Position numbers and translations under genes: made by a program. A stretch of DNA of 17,505 bases, from assembly GCA_027051265.1 (NCBI GenBank), contig JALTZH010000084.1, positions 1 to 17,505 on the forward strand, read 5' to 3'. Position 1 is the stretch's first letter. The number at the start of each line of letters is the position of its first letter. The stretch is from an archaeon (GTDB lineage: Archaea > Hydrothermarchaeota > Hydrothermarchaeia > JALTZZ01 > JALUTC01). Below the pieces are notes generated by a model. That model saw nothing but the letters and a program-made list of their open reading frames with translations. It was not told the DNA's origin and did not search any database. Of this stretch, positions 1 through 5,934 are shown piece by piece.

Positions 1-394
1 ATTTTAAGCATCTCTTTAAACTCTTCTCCATGAATTTCCTCCTCGTTTAATTTCCTCCGGATTTTCTCCAATTCCTCGGCTATATCAATATCTGCACCGC
101 CTTCCCTTGTAATTCTTTCCCTCACTTTAACAACTGCAGGGACTTTAATTATTGGCCCGGTTATTATTGCTTCTCCTCTATTCAACGAGGATAGATTTTT
201 TGCAAAGCTTTCGGTTAACGTTTCCGAAGCATCCCTAACTGCGTTTTGGTCTTGAGGATTTGTCATCCTTAATATTATTTGCGAATTACATTGACTTAAA
301 ACATCCTGATCAATTCTCTTTGGTCTTTGTGTAATTACTATCAAGCAAATACCGAATTTTCTACCTTCTGAAGCAATCTTTTTTATAATTTCCT
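1..394 (-). pseudogene. herA: HerA-type DNA translocase, C-terminal fragment cut at a CRISPR repeat
   Basis: Reading leftwards from about 394, the minus strand is open to the window edge and encodes a stretch with KIASEGRKFGI, VITQRPKRID, DVLSQCNSQIILRMTNPQDQ and GEAIITGPIIKVPAVVKV. This is the C-terminal part of the ATPase domain of HerA, the hexameric DNA translocase that works with the nuclease NurA in archaeal end resection. The Walker A and B motifs should lie upstream, but homology stops at 394, where a perfect CRISPR repeat begins; the frame meets a TAG inside that repeat and no start is present. The 3' end lies outside the window. The right side of the array holds no herA sequence, so this is not a simple insertion. 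Either the gene was broken by a rearrangement or the join is an assembly artefact. The family assignment is firm; the cause of the break is not. Confidence 0.85.
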
Positions 395-820
395 GTTTAA
401 GCTATACTAGTAGTATTGAAAGTATCCTTGCTAGATTAGTAGAATCGTCTGTTACTCTTTCCGTTTAAGCCATACTAGTAGTATTGAAAGTTTAAAAAAT
501 TGTATGTTACAAGTCTAACCATACTAACACCGTTTAAGCTATACTAGTAGTATTGAAAGGACTTGGAGAGGTTGAAGAAATGGCTGAAAGGCTTTGGACG
601 TTTAAGCTATACTAGTAGTATTGAAAGAATCGGGGTTTTGGCTAAATGGTGCTAAAAATGTTTATGGTTTAAGCTATACTAGTAGTATTGAAAGACCTTG
701 AAATCTTCTAGATTAACTGTTTTGTTTTTAAGAAGTTTAAGCTATACTAGTAGTATTGATAAAGTAATATTGAAAGTTTTTAACATAAATTCGTTTAAGT
801 CATGCTAGCAGTATTAAGAA
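395..820 (+). CRISPR. CRISPR array, 7 repeats, leaderless and without cas genes
   Basis: Five 28-nt repeats start at 395, 463, 532, 600 and 667. They begin GTTTAAGCTATAC and end ATTGAAAG; repeat 2 has one T-to-C change. They are followed by an expanded repeat (735-776) and a decayed one (793-820). Spacers 1-5 are 40, 41, 40, 39 and 40 nt; the sixth gap is only 16 nt. The ATTGAAAG end matches the usual crRNA 5' handle, so transcription should run left to right. Decay at the right end agrees, because leader-distal repeats are the ones that degenerate. The repeat can form a short stem, ATACT with AGTAT. The leader should lie left of 395, but herA coding sequence is there instead. No cas gene is in the window. 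None of the spacers obviously matches the rest of the window by eye. Confidence 0.97.
735..776 (+). repeat. Expanded CRISPR repeat with 14-nt tandem duplication
   Basis: Repeat 6 is 42 nt instead of 28. Its last 14 bases occur twice in tandem: AGTAGTATTGATAA at 749-762 and AGTAATATTGAAAG at 763-776, each with one or two changes from the consensus AGTAGTATTGAAAG. The following gap is only 16 nt. Confidence 0.85.
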
Positions 821-854
821 GATTTTGTATTTGCTAACAATTCGTAAAAATTTT

Positions 855-1673
855 ATGCAACAAAATGAAGAGAAAGTAAAAGAGATATTCCTAAAACTTA
901 AAGAAAATGTTAAATATAGTCTAGAAGCTGAATATATTACCCCAGATGATTTTGCTGGAAAGAGTAGAGAAGAAATAGAAAACATACAAGTATACTATGC
1001 GAATATTAGAAAGAAACTAGGTGAATTTTTTGAAATAGAAGGAAATGCTACCAATGCAAAACCTTCAGAAATTAAAATAATAATAATTGGAGACTTATCC
1101 AAAGTTAAAAGAATTGGTGAGCGGATGACATCTGGAACTATTATAATAAAAGGTAATGTAGGAATGCATCTGGGAGATTATATGAAAGGTGGTAAAATTT
1201 TAGTTGAAGGAAACGTTGGCAGCTTTTCTTTCACAAGCATGAAAGGTGGCGAAGCTATAATAAAAGGAAACGTTGGTGATTATCTCGCATGTACATACAG
1301 AGGAGATTGGAGAGGAATGAGTGGAGGAAGAATTTTAGTTGAAGGAAATGCAGGAGATATCGTAGGATTGTTCATGCAGGATGGTTTAATTGAAATAAAA
1401 GGAAACGCTGGTGAATTTGTCGGAAATCATATGAAAGGTGGTACAATAATTGTATATGGAACAGCTAGAAGAGTTGGTGCTCAAATGAAAGGTGGAAAGA
1501 TAGTAATGTTGAACGATATAGAGATATTACCCAGTTTTAAATTTGTTGGAAATGTTAGTAATCTAACAATAGACAAGTACACGTTTAATTATACATTTAA
1601 AAAATATATTGGAGATTTTGCTGAATCAAAAGATCCGAAAGGTGAGCTTTATGTCAAGATTGATACAAAGTAA
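855..1673 (+). CDS. fwdC: FwdC/FmdC-like protein (formylmethanofuran dehydrogenase subunit C, GXGXG beta-helix)
   Basis: About 272 residues. The middle is a run of seven turns of the type G-x-x-M-x-G-G-x-I (for example GDYMKGGKI, GNHMKGGTI, GAQMKGGKI), the GXGXG right-handed beta-helix shared by FwdC and the glutamate synthase alpha C-terminus. The stretch YRGDWRGMSGGRI is characteristic of FwdC. In the tungsten/molybdenum formylmethanofuran dehydrogenase, which makes or oxidises formyl-methanofuran at the C1 end of the methyl branch, this subunit is structural. No other fwd subunit is in the window, so it is an unlinked copy or has a different partner. I start it at the ATG at 855, which follows TTTT, rather than the in-frame TTG at 825, because the extra ten residues sit against the last CRISPR repeat. 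Its promoter must overlap the decayed end of the array. Confidence 0.85.
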   Translation: MQQNEEKVKEIFLKLKENVKYSLEAEYITPDDFAGKSREEIENIQVYYANIRKKLGEFFEIEGNATNAKPSEIKIIIIGDLSKVKRIGERMTSGTIIIKGNVGMHLGDYMKGGKILVEGNVGSFSFTSMKGGEAIIKGNVGDYLACTYRGDWRGMSGGRILVEGNAGDIVGLFMQDGLIEIKGNAGEFVGNHMKGGTIIVYGTARRVGAQMKGGKIVMLNDIEILPSFKFVGNVSNLTIDKYTFNYTFKKYIGDFAESKDPKGELYVKIDTK

Positions 1674-1692
1674 CTAGGAGAAGTTTTATATT

Positions 1693-2214
1693 TTAAACGT
1701 TGAGATTACGTATTTGTTGCAGATATTTTTTTCTAACTTTTAACAAGAATTTACATACAATATCGGTTTTATAATCGGGAAATGTCCACGGTAAATAGAT
1801 GCAAGAATTCTTTCTAAACAATAATGTAACTTCCGCAAATACATTTTTCGATAAATAAACTCTATGAGGTCTTTCTTTCTTAGACGTAAGAATTAAACTC
1901 GTTACAGTTATATAGCCGGGATCAATATTTATTTGACGTTTATTATTAATCATATATTTTTGTTCGATATTCATTGTATTCAGCTTAATTTTAACGATAT
2001 CTTCTCTATCTATTAAATGCTCAAACGATAATAATCGCTTTTTTAAATTCTTACCAAACTCTTTTTCATAATATCTCGTAAATTTATCAAAATCATATTC
2101 CTCCGACTCTTCATCAACAGGACCATAAATCTCTTCCAAATATTTTTTTACATTATTAAATATATTTAAATTTTTATACATCATAGCAACAATAAGTTTA
2201 ACCATTCTAATCAT
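1693..2214 (-). CDS. DUF4416 family protein
   Basis: The product of about 173 residues matches the DUF4416 pattern: an N-terminal VKLIVAMMYKN strand, then YYEKEFGKNLKKRLLSFE, then NIDPGYITVTSLILTSKK, HRVYLSKNVFAEVTL and LPWTFPDYK near the end. The function of the family is unknown. An in-frame ATG at 2292 would add 26 residues rich in Tyr, Ile and Lys with no family similarity. The TATA-like box at 2243-2252 would then lie inside the gene, so I prefer the ATG at 2214 (MIRMVKLIV); the ATG at 2205 is also possible. The gene stands alone: its 3' end faces the fwdC-like gene 19 bases away and its 5' end faces a 260-base AT-rich gap. I know the family mainly from thermophilic bacteria, so transfer is possible. 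Confidence 0.8.
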   Translation of the reverse strand: MIRMVKLIVAMMYKNLNIFNNVKKYLEEIYGPVDEESEEYDFDKFTRYYEKEFGKNLKKRLLSFEHLIDREDIVKIKLNTMNIEQKYMINNKRQINIDPGYITVTSLILTSKKERPHRVYLSKNVFAEVTLLFRKNSCIYLPWTFPDYKTDIVCKFLLKVRKKYLQQIRNLNV

Positions 2215-2242
2215 ATAATTGAAATTATATTTCACTATAAGC

Positions 2243-2252
2243 TTTATATATA
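2243..2252 (-). promoter_or_regulatory. TATA-like box A of the DUF4416 gene
   Basis: The minus strand reads TATATATAAA, centred about 33 bases upstream of the chosen ATG at 2214. That predicts a short leader of roughly 8 bases. It is the main argument against the longer start at 2292. Confidence 0.5.
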
Positions 2253-2445
2253 CGTTAGCCAATATATAAGTATAAATCCTACGAAATTTCACCTGTGAAG
2301 TCTATTAAATGTATTCTAATAACTTTGCTAAGAATAATATAATCCTAAACGAATATTTACTTGTAACACTTAAAGTTATTTAAATTTCCAGTAGAGTAAT
2401 ATGTATTTACACAAATAGATAACAAAATTCATACATATGTAATAA

Positions 2446-2455
2446 ATTTTTAAAT
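2446..2455 (+). promoter_or_regulatory. TATA-like box A of the secreted coiled-coil gene
   Basis: TTTTTAAATT lies about 28 bases before the ATG at 2479, predicting a nearly leaderless transcript. The rest of the gap 2293-2478 is AT-rich, and I see no gene, RNA motif or repeat in it. Confidence 0.4.
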
Positions 2456-2478
2456 TATCTTATTATTTAATATTAAAT

Positions 2479-3669
2479 ATGATGGGGGCGAAAATCCTTT
2501 ATTTACTTATAGCTGGAATATTTCTTGTATCAATAGGGTATGGACAAGTAATTCTAGTAAGTGACAATGTTGCGGATTATGCTCTAGCAAAAATCGTCGA
2601 AAAAAAATTAGGATATGAAGTTGTAAAAACACCATGGGGTAAATATGAGGAAGAAGTTCTCAACAAAATTATCAACTTAAATCCTAGTGTTGTCGTAATC
2701 ATCGGCGGCCCTGTAGCCGTTCCAGAATTGTATGAGAAAAAGTTATTAGAACTAAATATAACGGTTAAAAGAATATACGGTGAAAATAGAATAGAAACAG
2801 CAATCAAAGTAGCAAAGTTTTTAAACCTAACAAATGTTGTAATTGTTAACGGCTATGATCCACTCAGTATAAGGAAAGCTCTTGATTTAGCTATGAGAGA
2901 AGATTGTATGCTGATATTTATAAAACAAGAGATACCATCCGAAGTAAGAAAAATGTTAGAAGTTGCTAAAAGGAAATTGTTGATAAAAACACCTGGAGTA
3001 AATATAACAGAGGAAGAAGTTGAAATAATAGAAGAAGACTTATACAACAAAACGTTAAACTTAATTGAATATGTTAAAGAAAGAATCTCAGAAATTAAAG
3101 AAAGACTCAAAAATGAAACAAATAAAGGAATATATATAGCAGTTGATAGAGTACTTAAGAATGCCGAAAAAGTCCTTAACGAATCCATTGAAAGACTAGA
3201 AGATAAAAAATTACAAGCAGCATATAACCTTGCCATATCCGCAATGTATATGGTTGAGGCTGCTGAGAGAATATTGGAAAGAGCTCAGTTAGAAAAGTTT
3301 GGAGAGATTTTCAGAGAAGAACTTAAAGAATTAAGAAAAGAACTTATGGAAATGAAAAAAGAACTCAAATCGTTAAAGATGAGATATATCAAAGAATTAA
3401 ATAAAACGCTAGAAATGTGTTTGGAACAAAATATATCAAGAGAAAAATGCAATGAAATGATAGAGGAATTGAGAGAAGAGTTCAGGGATGAAATTGAAGA
3501 GATTGTTGAAGAAATGAAAGAAATGAAGTACGAATTTATGGAAGAACTTAAAGAAATGGCTGAAGAATACAGAGAAAAAATGTTTGAAATGAGAAAAGAA
3601 ATGAGAGAAAAAATGCACGAAATGCGAGAAGAGATGAGAGAGATAATGAGAGGATTAAGAGAGGATTAA
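2479..3669 (+). CDS. Secreted cell-wall-binding-repeat-2-like protein with long Met/Glu-rich coiled coil
   Basis: 396 residues. Residues 1-23 form a signal peptide (a Lys, then a hydrophobic core ending near GYGQ). Residues 24-125 resemble one CWB2 (cell wall binding repeat 2) unit: VILVSDN opening, IIGGPVAVP at 74-82 and RIYGENRIETA at 98-108. CWB2 domains normally come as three units and hold surface proteins to the envelope in Gram-positive bacteria; related domains occur in archaeal surface proteins. A second partial unit may begin at VVIVNGYDP (120-128). From about 175 to the end the chain is almost all charged helix; the last 120 residues are built mainly of E, K, R and M. There is no C-terminal membrane anchor. 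Several NxS/T sites fit an exported glycoprotein. A surface stalk or S-layer-associated role is inference. It is monocistronic and converges on ribH with 3 bases between stops. Confidence 0.75.
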   Translation: MMGAKILYLLIAGIFLVSIGYGQVILVSDNVADYALAKIVEKKLGYEVVKTPWGKYEEEVLNKIINLNPSVVVIIGGPVAVPELYEKKLLELNITVKRIYGENRIETAIKVAKFLNLTNVVIVNGYDPLSIRKALDLAMREDCMLIFIKQEIPSEVRKMLEVAKRKLLIKTPGVNITEEEVEIIEEDLYNKTLNLIEYVKERISEIKERLKNETNKGIYIAVDRVLKNAEKVLNESIERLEDKKLQAAYNLAISAMYMVEAAERILERAQLEKFGEIFREELKELRKELMEMKKELKSLKMRYIKELNKTLEMCLEQNISREKCNEMIEELREEFRDEIEEIVEEMKEMKYEFMEELKEMAEEYREKMFEMRKEMREKMHEMREEMREIMRGLRED

Positions 3670-3672
3670 TTT

Positions 3673-4092
3673 CTATTCCTTTTTTTCTTTTAATCTTTTT
3701 ATCATTTTAACAACTGCTTCAACTGCTCTCTTTGCATAGTCGACACGATCAAGAGCTTCTACTAAACTTTCACCAGGACCTGATATTCCTAGAGCAACAG
3801 GTTTTCCATATTCTATCATCAAATCCATTATTTTTCTCGCAGCATGTTGGGCTACGATTTCATCATGTTTTGTTTCACCTTCTATAACAGCACCAAGAGC
3901 AACGACGCCATCGATATCTTTATCTTCCAATAATTTTTTAACAGCAAGTGGAATTTCGAAGACGCCTGGAACTTTTATTACTCTAACAATTTCAACGCCG
4001 AGGAATTCTGCATGCTCTTTTGCCTGTTTCAACATTAGGTATGTTATTTGGTAATTAAATTCTGATACAACAATTCCTATTTTAATTTTCAT
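3673..4092 (-). CDS. ribH: 6,7-dimethyl-8-ribityllumazine synthase
   Basis: 139 residues, the usual length. It condenses 5-amino-6-ribitylaminouracil with dihydroxybutanone phosphate to give lumazine, the penultimate step of riboflavin synthesis; in F420-using archaea the same precursor also feeds deazaflavin synthesis. Visible signatures are the N-terminal VVSEFN substrate loop, [15 protein letters not shown] (42-55), [16 protein letters not shown] with the catalytic His at 76, and the phosphate-contacting GISGPGE region. The enzyme forms 60-subunit or pentameric shells in other organisms. It lies 12 bases behind the small coiled-coil gene on the same strand, so the two are probably cotranscribed. 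Confidence 0.96.
   Translation of the reverse strand: MKIKIGIVVSEFNYQITYLMLKQAKEHAEFLGVEIVRVIKVPGVFEIPLAVKKLLEDKDIDGVVALGAVIEGETKHDEIVAQHAARKIMDLMIEYGKPVALGISGPGESLVEALDRVDYAKRAVEAVVKMIKRLKEKKE
3679..3692 (+). terminator. Possible T-tract terminator after the secreted protein gene
   Basis: A seven-T run followed by C and four more T sits 10-22 bases after the TAA at 3667. Archaeal RNA polymerase can stop at T-tracts without a hairpin. The tract lies inside the 3' end of ribH, where it encodes Lys-rich residues, so it could be coding only. Confidence 0.35.
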
Positions 4093-4104
4093 TCACTACA
4101 CTTC

Positions 4105-4296
4105 TCATTTAATTTTTTTTTCGAGTTTATCTATTCTCTTCTTTAATTCATCGATTTCTTTTTTTAATTCTAAAAATCTCTCTTCGATTAATCTAAAAAT
4201 GTTTGCATAGTATTCAGAATCTTGCTCAAATTTTTTCATTTCATTAATTATGTCATATGGTTTGGTTGGATATATATCGATGTTTGGATACCTCAT
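4105..4296 (-). CDS. Small coiled-coil protein, unknown function
   Basis: 63 residues. The first 30 contain an aromatic/proline-rich segment (MRYPNIDIYPTKPYDII). Residues 38-63 are a clean heptad coiled coil of E, K, L and I (for example ELKKEIDELKKRIDKLEKKIK trimmed to its core LKKEIDELKKRIDKLEK). There is no membrane segment or cysteine. It starts 36 bases from the divergent Fe-S gene and ends 12 bases before ribH, so it is probably the first gene of a two-gene transcript. I do not recognise a family. Its codon use and position support a real gene. Confidence 0.6.
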   Translation of the reverse strand: MRYPNIDIYPTKPYDIINEMKKFEQDSEYYANIFRLIEERFLELKKEIDELKKRIDKLEKKIK

Positions 4297-4332
4297 AATT
4301 TTATTTAAAAATTCATTTTTTTCGCAATTTTT
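4297..4332 (+). promoter_or_regulatory. Compact divergent promoter region
   Basis: Only 36 bases separate two divergent starts (4296 minus, 4333 plus). TTATTTAAAAATT at about 4306-4318 is a fair TATA box roughly 20-26 bases before the plus start, which follows TTTTT directly and so is probably leaderless. The minus-strand box is not clear; the same AT-rich, nearly symmetric element may serve both directions. Confidence 0.35.
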
Positions 4333-4803
4333 ATGAGATTGAATCCTTTGGATATTTATAAATACTTACCTAAAAAAAACTGTAAGAAATGCGGTTTACC
4401 TTCCTGTATGGCTTTTGCTATAAAACTTATAAAACGTGAAGTTGGTTTGGAGGATTGTCCCGAGATTAATTCAGCAATGTTTATAAGAAATAAAATGAAG
4501 TTAAAAGAAATACTTAAAGAGTATTATAAGTCGTTGGAAACAAAGCTTGTTATCGATGAAAAGTTATGTAATGGTTGTGGAATATGCATGATTTCATGTC
4601 CTGTAAATGCTTCATACAGTTTAGATGTTGCTGGTGGTAAAGGATTTGAAAAGGATAACAGTAATCTCATTTACAAAATAGAAGATGGAAAGGTAAAGGT
4701 AATAAACATTAAAAAGTGTAGAAGATTTGAAGAAGATATAGAATCGAGACCTTGTAGTGTTTGCGTAGATAATTGCCCAACTAAAGCGATAACATTTCTT
4801 TGA
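4333..4803 (+). CDS. Ferredoxin-like Fe-S protein with N-terminal CdhE/AcsC-type cluster motif
   Basis: 156 residues with three predicted [4Fe-4S] sites. Residues 17-42 carry C-x2-C-x4-C-x16-C (KNCKKCGLPSCMAFA ... EDC), the four-Cys module found at the N-terminus of the gamma subunit of CODH/ACS and of RnfB-like proteins. Residues 79-89 are C-x2-C-x2-C-x3-C-P (CNGCGICMISCPV). The last Cys group is C129, C141, C144 and C148-P (RPCSVCVDNCP). As usual in two-cluster ferredoxins the ligands are probably shared between the latter groups. There is no membrane segment. It is the first gene of the operon with ccmC, ccmD and ccmE, with only 2 bases before ccmC, which suggests a redox role linked to cytochrome c assembly. 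That link is inference; it could instead serve C1 metabolism. Confidence 0.8.
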   Translation: MRLNPLDIYKYLPKKNCKKCGLPSCMAFAIKLIKREVGLEDCPEINSAMFIRNKMKLKEILKEYYKSLETKLVIDEKLCNGCGICMISCPVNASYSLDVAGGKGFEKDNSNLIYKIEDGKVKVINIKKCRRFEEDIESRPCSVCVDNCPTKAITFL

Positions 4804-4805
4804 CT

Positions 4806-5447
4806 ATGATCTCCTCAATTCTTATACTGATTTCATACCTCATATCCCTATATGTTGCATACAATGTTTTATTTAAATTAAAAATCTATGCATATGAAGG
4901 ATTTGAAGTTGTTGAAGCAAAAATAGCATTCTTTCATATACCAAGTGGATTGACAGCATATCTAGCTTTTACTGTAACATTTATATTAAGCTTATTATAC
5001 CTAAAAAATAAGAACTTAAAAAATGAGGTTCTTGCATATTCCTCGGCTAAACTAGGAACGATGTTTACATTTCTAACATTAGCTTCTGGAATTATTTGGT
5101 CCAAACTTGCATGGGGTGCTTATTGGCATTGGGATCCAAGACAGACAACCGTCTTGATATTGTTCTTAGCTTTTCTAGCTTATATATTTTTAAGAAACAG
5201 TATAGAAAACATTTCAAATAGAGCAAGAATCTCTTCGATATATGCTATCGTTGCTTATTTTATGGTTCCAATATCTTACCTCTCTGCAAGAATGTTTGGA
5301 AGTTTACATCCCAAAACAGGTCAGTGGAGTATGGATCCTATAGGAATCTTTATGCTTCTTTTAATGATGATAAGCTTTATTCTACTATATATAGCATTGC
5401 TTAGGATTGAATATAAAATAAATTTAAAGGTGGAAGGATATGGATAA
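4806..5447 (+). CDS. ccmC: CcmC-like haem-handling membrane protein for cytochrome c maturation
   Basis: 213 residues with about six membrane helices. The tryptophan-rich periplasmic signature WGAYWHWDPRQT is at 103-114, flanked by the two expected axial histidines, H44 (FFHIPSG) and H168 (GSLHPK). In the Ccm system I pathway CcmC binds haem in the WWD domain, with these histidines as ligands, and attaches it to CcmE. I start at the ATG at 4806, two bases after the stop of the Fe-S gene. A TTG at 4800 overlapping that stop would add two residues. The last 8 bases overlap the start of the ccmD-like gene. No CcmA, CcmB, CcmF or CcmH is in the window. Confidence 0.88.
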   Translation: MISSILILISYLISLYVAYNVLFKLKIYAYEGFEVVEAKIAFFHIPSGLTAYLAFTVTFILSLLYLKNKNLKNEVLAYSSAKLGTMFTFLTLASGIIWSKLAWGAYWHWDPRQTTVLILFLAFLAYIFLRNSIENISNRARISSIYAIVAYFMVPISYLSARMFGSLHPKTGQWSMDPIGIFMLLLMMISFILLYIALLRIEYKINLKVEGYG

Positions 5448-5544
5448 GATTCAGGGGATATTCCTTGTGATATTAATCTTATATACAACACTACTACTCT
5501 ACGTAATTTACATTGAAAGAAGATTAAGAAAAATTGAGAGGTGA
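5440..5544 (+). CDS. ccmD: CcmD-like 34-residue membrane protein
   Basis: A very short gene between ccmC and ccmE. The product begins MDKIQGIFLVILILY, forms one membrane helix and ends in a basic tail (YIERRLRKIER). CcmD proteins have this design: one helix and a charged cytoplasmic tail, in a complex with CcmC and CcmE that releases haem-loaded CcmE. The ATG overlaps the ccmC stop by 8 bases and is preceded by AAGGTGG with 6 bases of spacing. The stop overlaps the Shine-Dalgarno site of ccmE. Size, topology, position and translational coupling all agree. The primary sequence is too short for a firm family call. Confidence 0.78.
   Translation: MDKIQGIFLVILILYTTLLLYVIYIERRLRKIER
5538..5544 (+). 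promoter_or_regulatory. Strong Shine-Dalgarno site of ccmE
   Basis: GAGGTGA, complementary to the archaeal 16S rRNA 3' end, lies 6 bases before the ccmE ATG and inside the ccmD stop. It serves as the local reference for internal-gene initiation and matches the site before priS. Confidence 0.75.
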
Positions 5545-5550
5545 CCATTA

Positions 5551-5922
5551 ATGAAAAAAATGTTATATATTTTTGTTATTGCATCTCTCATTTTTGCTAT
5601 ATATAGCATTATAACGTATTCTATACCAACGGTTGAAATGTCTGAGTTAGAGAAATTTATAGGAAAAGATGTACAAGTTCAAGGGACTGTTGTAAAAGGA
5701 AGTTTAAGAATATTTGAAAATAACAATACCATAGTATTTTCTATAACCGATGGAAAAAATGTTGTAAGAGTATATTATAATCTTGAGAAGTTATATATTC
5801 CTTCTGAAACTGAAGAGTTAATAGCTATTGTTAGAGGAAAGGTTATAGATAAAGAAACTATTCTTGCAAAAAAAGTTCTCATTTCATGTCCTTCCAAATA
5901 TGAAATTAAGGTTGAACAATAA
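5551..5922 (+). CDS. ccmE: CcmE haem chaperone, cysteine variant
   Basis: 123 residues: a short N-terminal membrane anchor (about 4-25), then an OB-fold beta domain with the family pattern GKDVQVQGTVVKGSL near 38-52. Near the end is C-P-S-K-Y (C113, Y117). Classical CcmE binds haem covalently through His in H-x3-Y. A variant with Cys instead (C-x3-Y) is known from archaea and some sulfate reducers, and this protein belongs to it. It should accept haem at the CcmC/CcmD complex on the outer face of the membrane and pass it to apocytochromes. It has a strong GAGGTGA site and follows ccmD by 6 bases. Confidence 0.88.
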   Translation: MKKMLYIFVIASLIFAIYSIITYSIPTVEMSELEKFIGKDVQVQGTVVKGSLRIFENNNTIVFSITDGKNVVRVYYNLEKLYIPSETEELIAIVRGKVIDKETILAKKVLISCPSKYEIKVEQ

Positions 5923-5934
5923 CATTAAAAAAAA

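Noticed and set aside
511-531. The end of spacer 2 (CTAACCATACTAACACC) resembles the repeat core TAAGCCATACTAG.
   Set aside because: Only a partial match with gaps, and the spacer length is normal; chance or weak local decay is enough to explain it.
3436-3618. A minus-strand ORF rich in Phe and His opposite the coiled-coil region.
   Set aside because: It is the antisense shadow of Glu/Lys/Met-rich codons.
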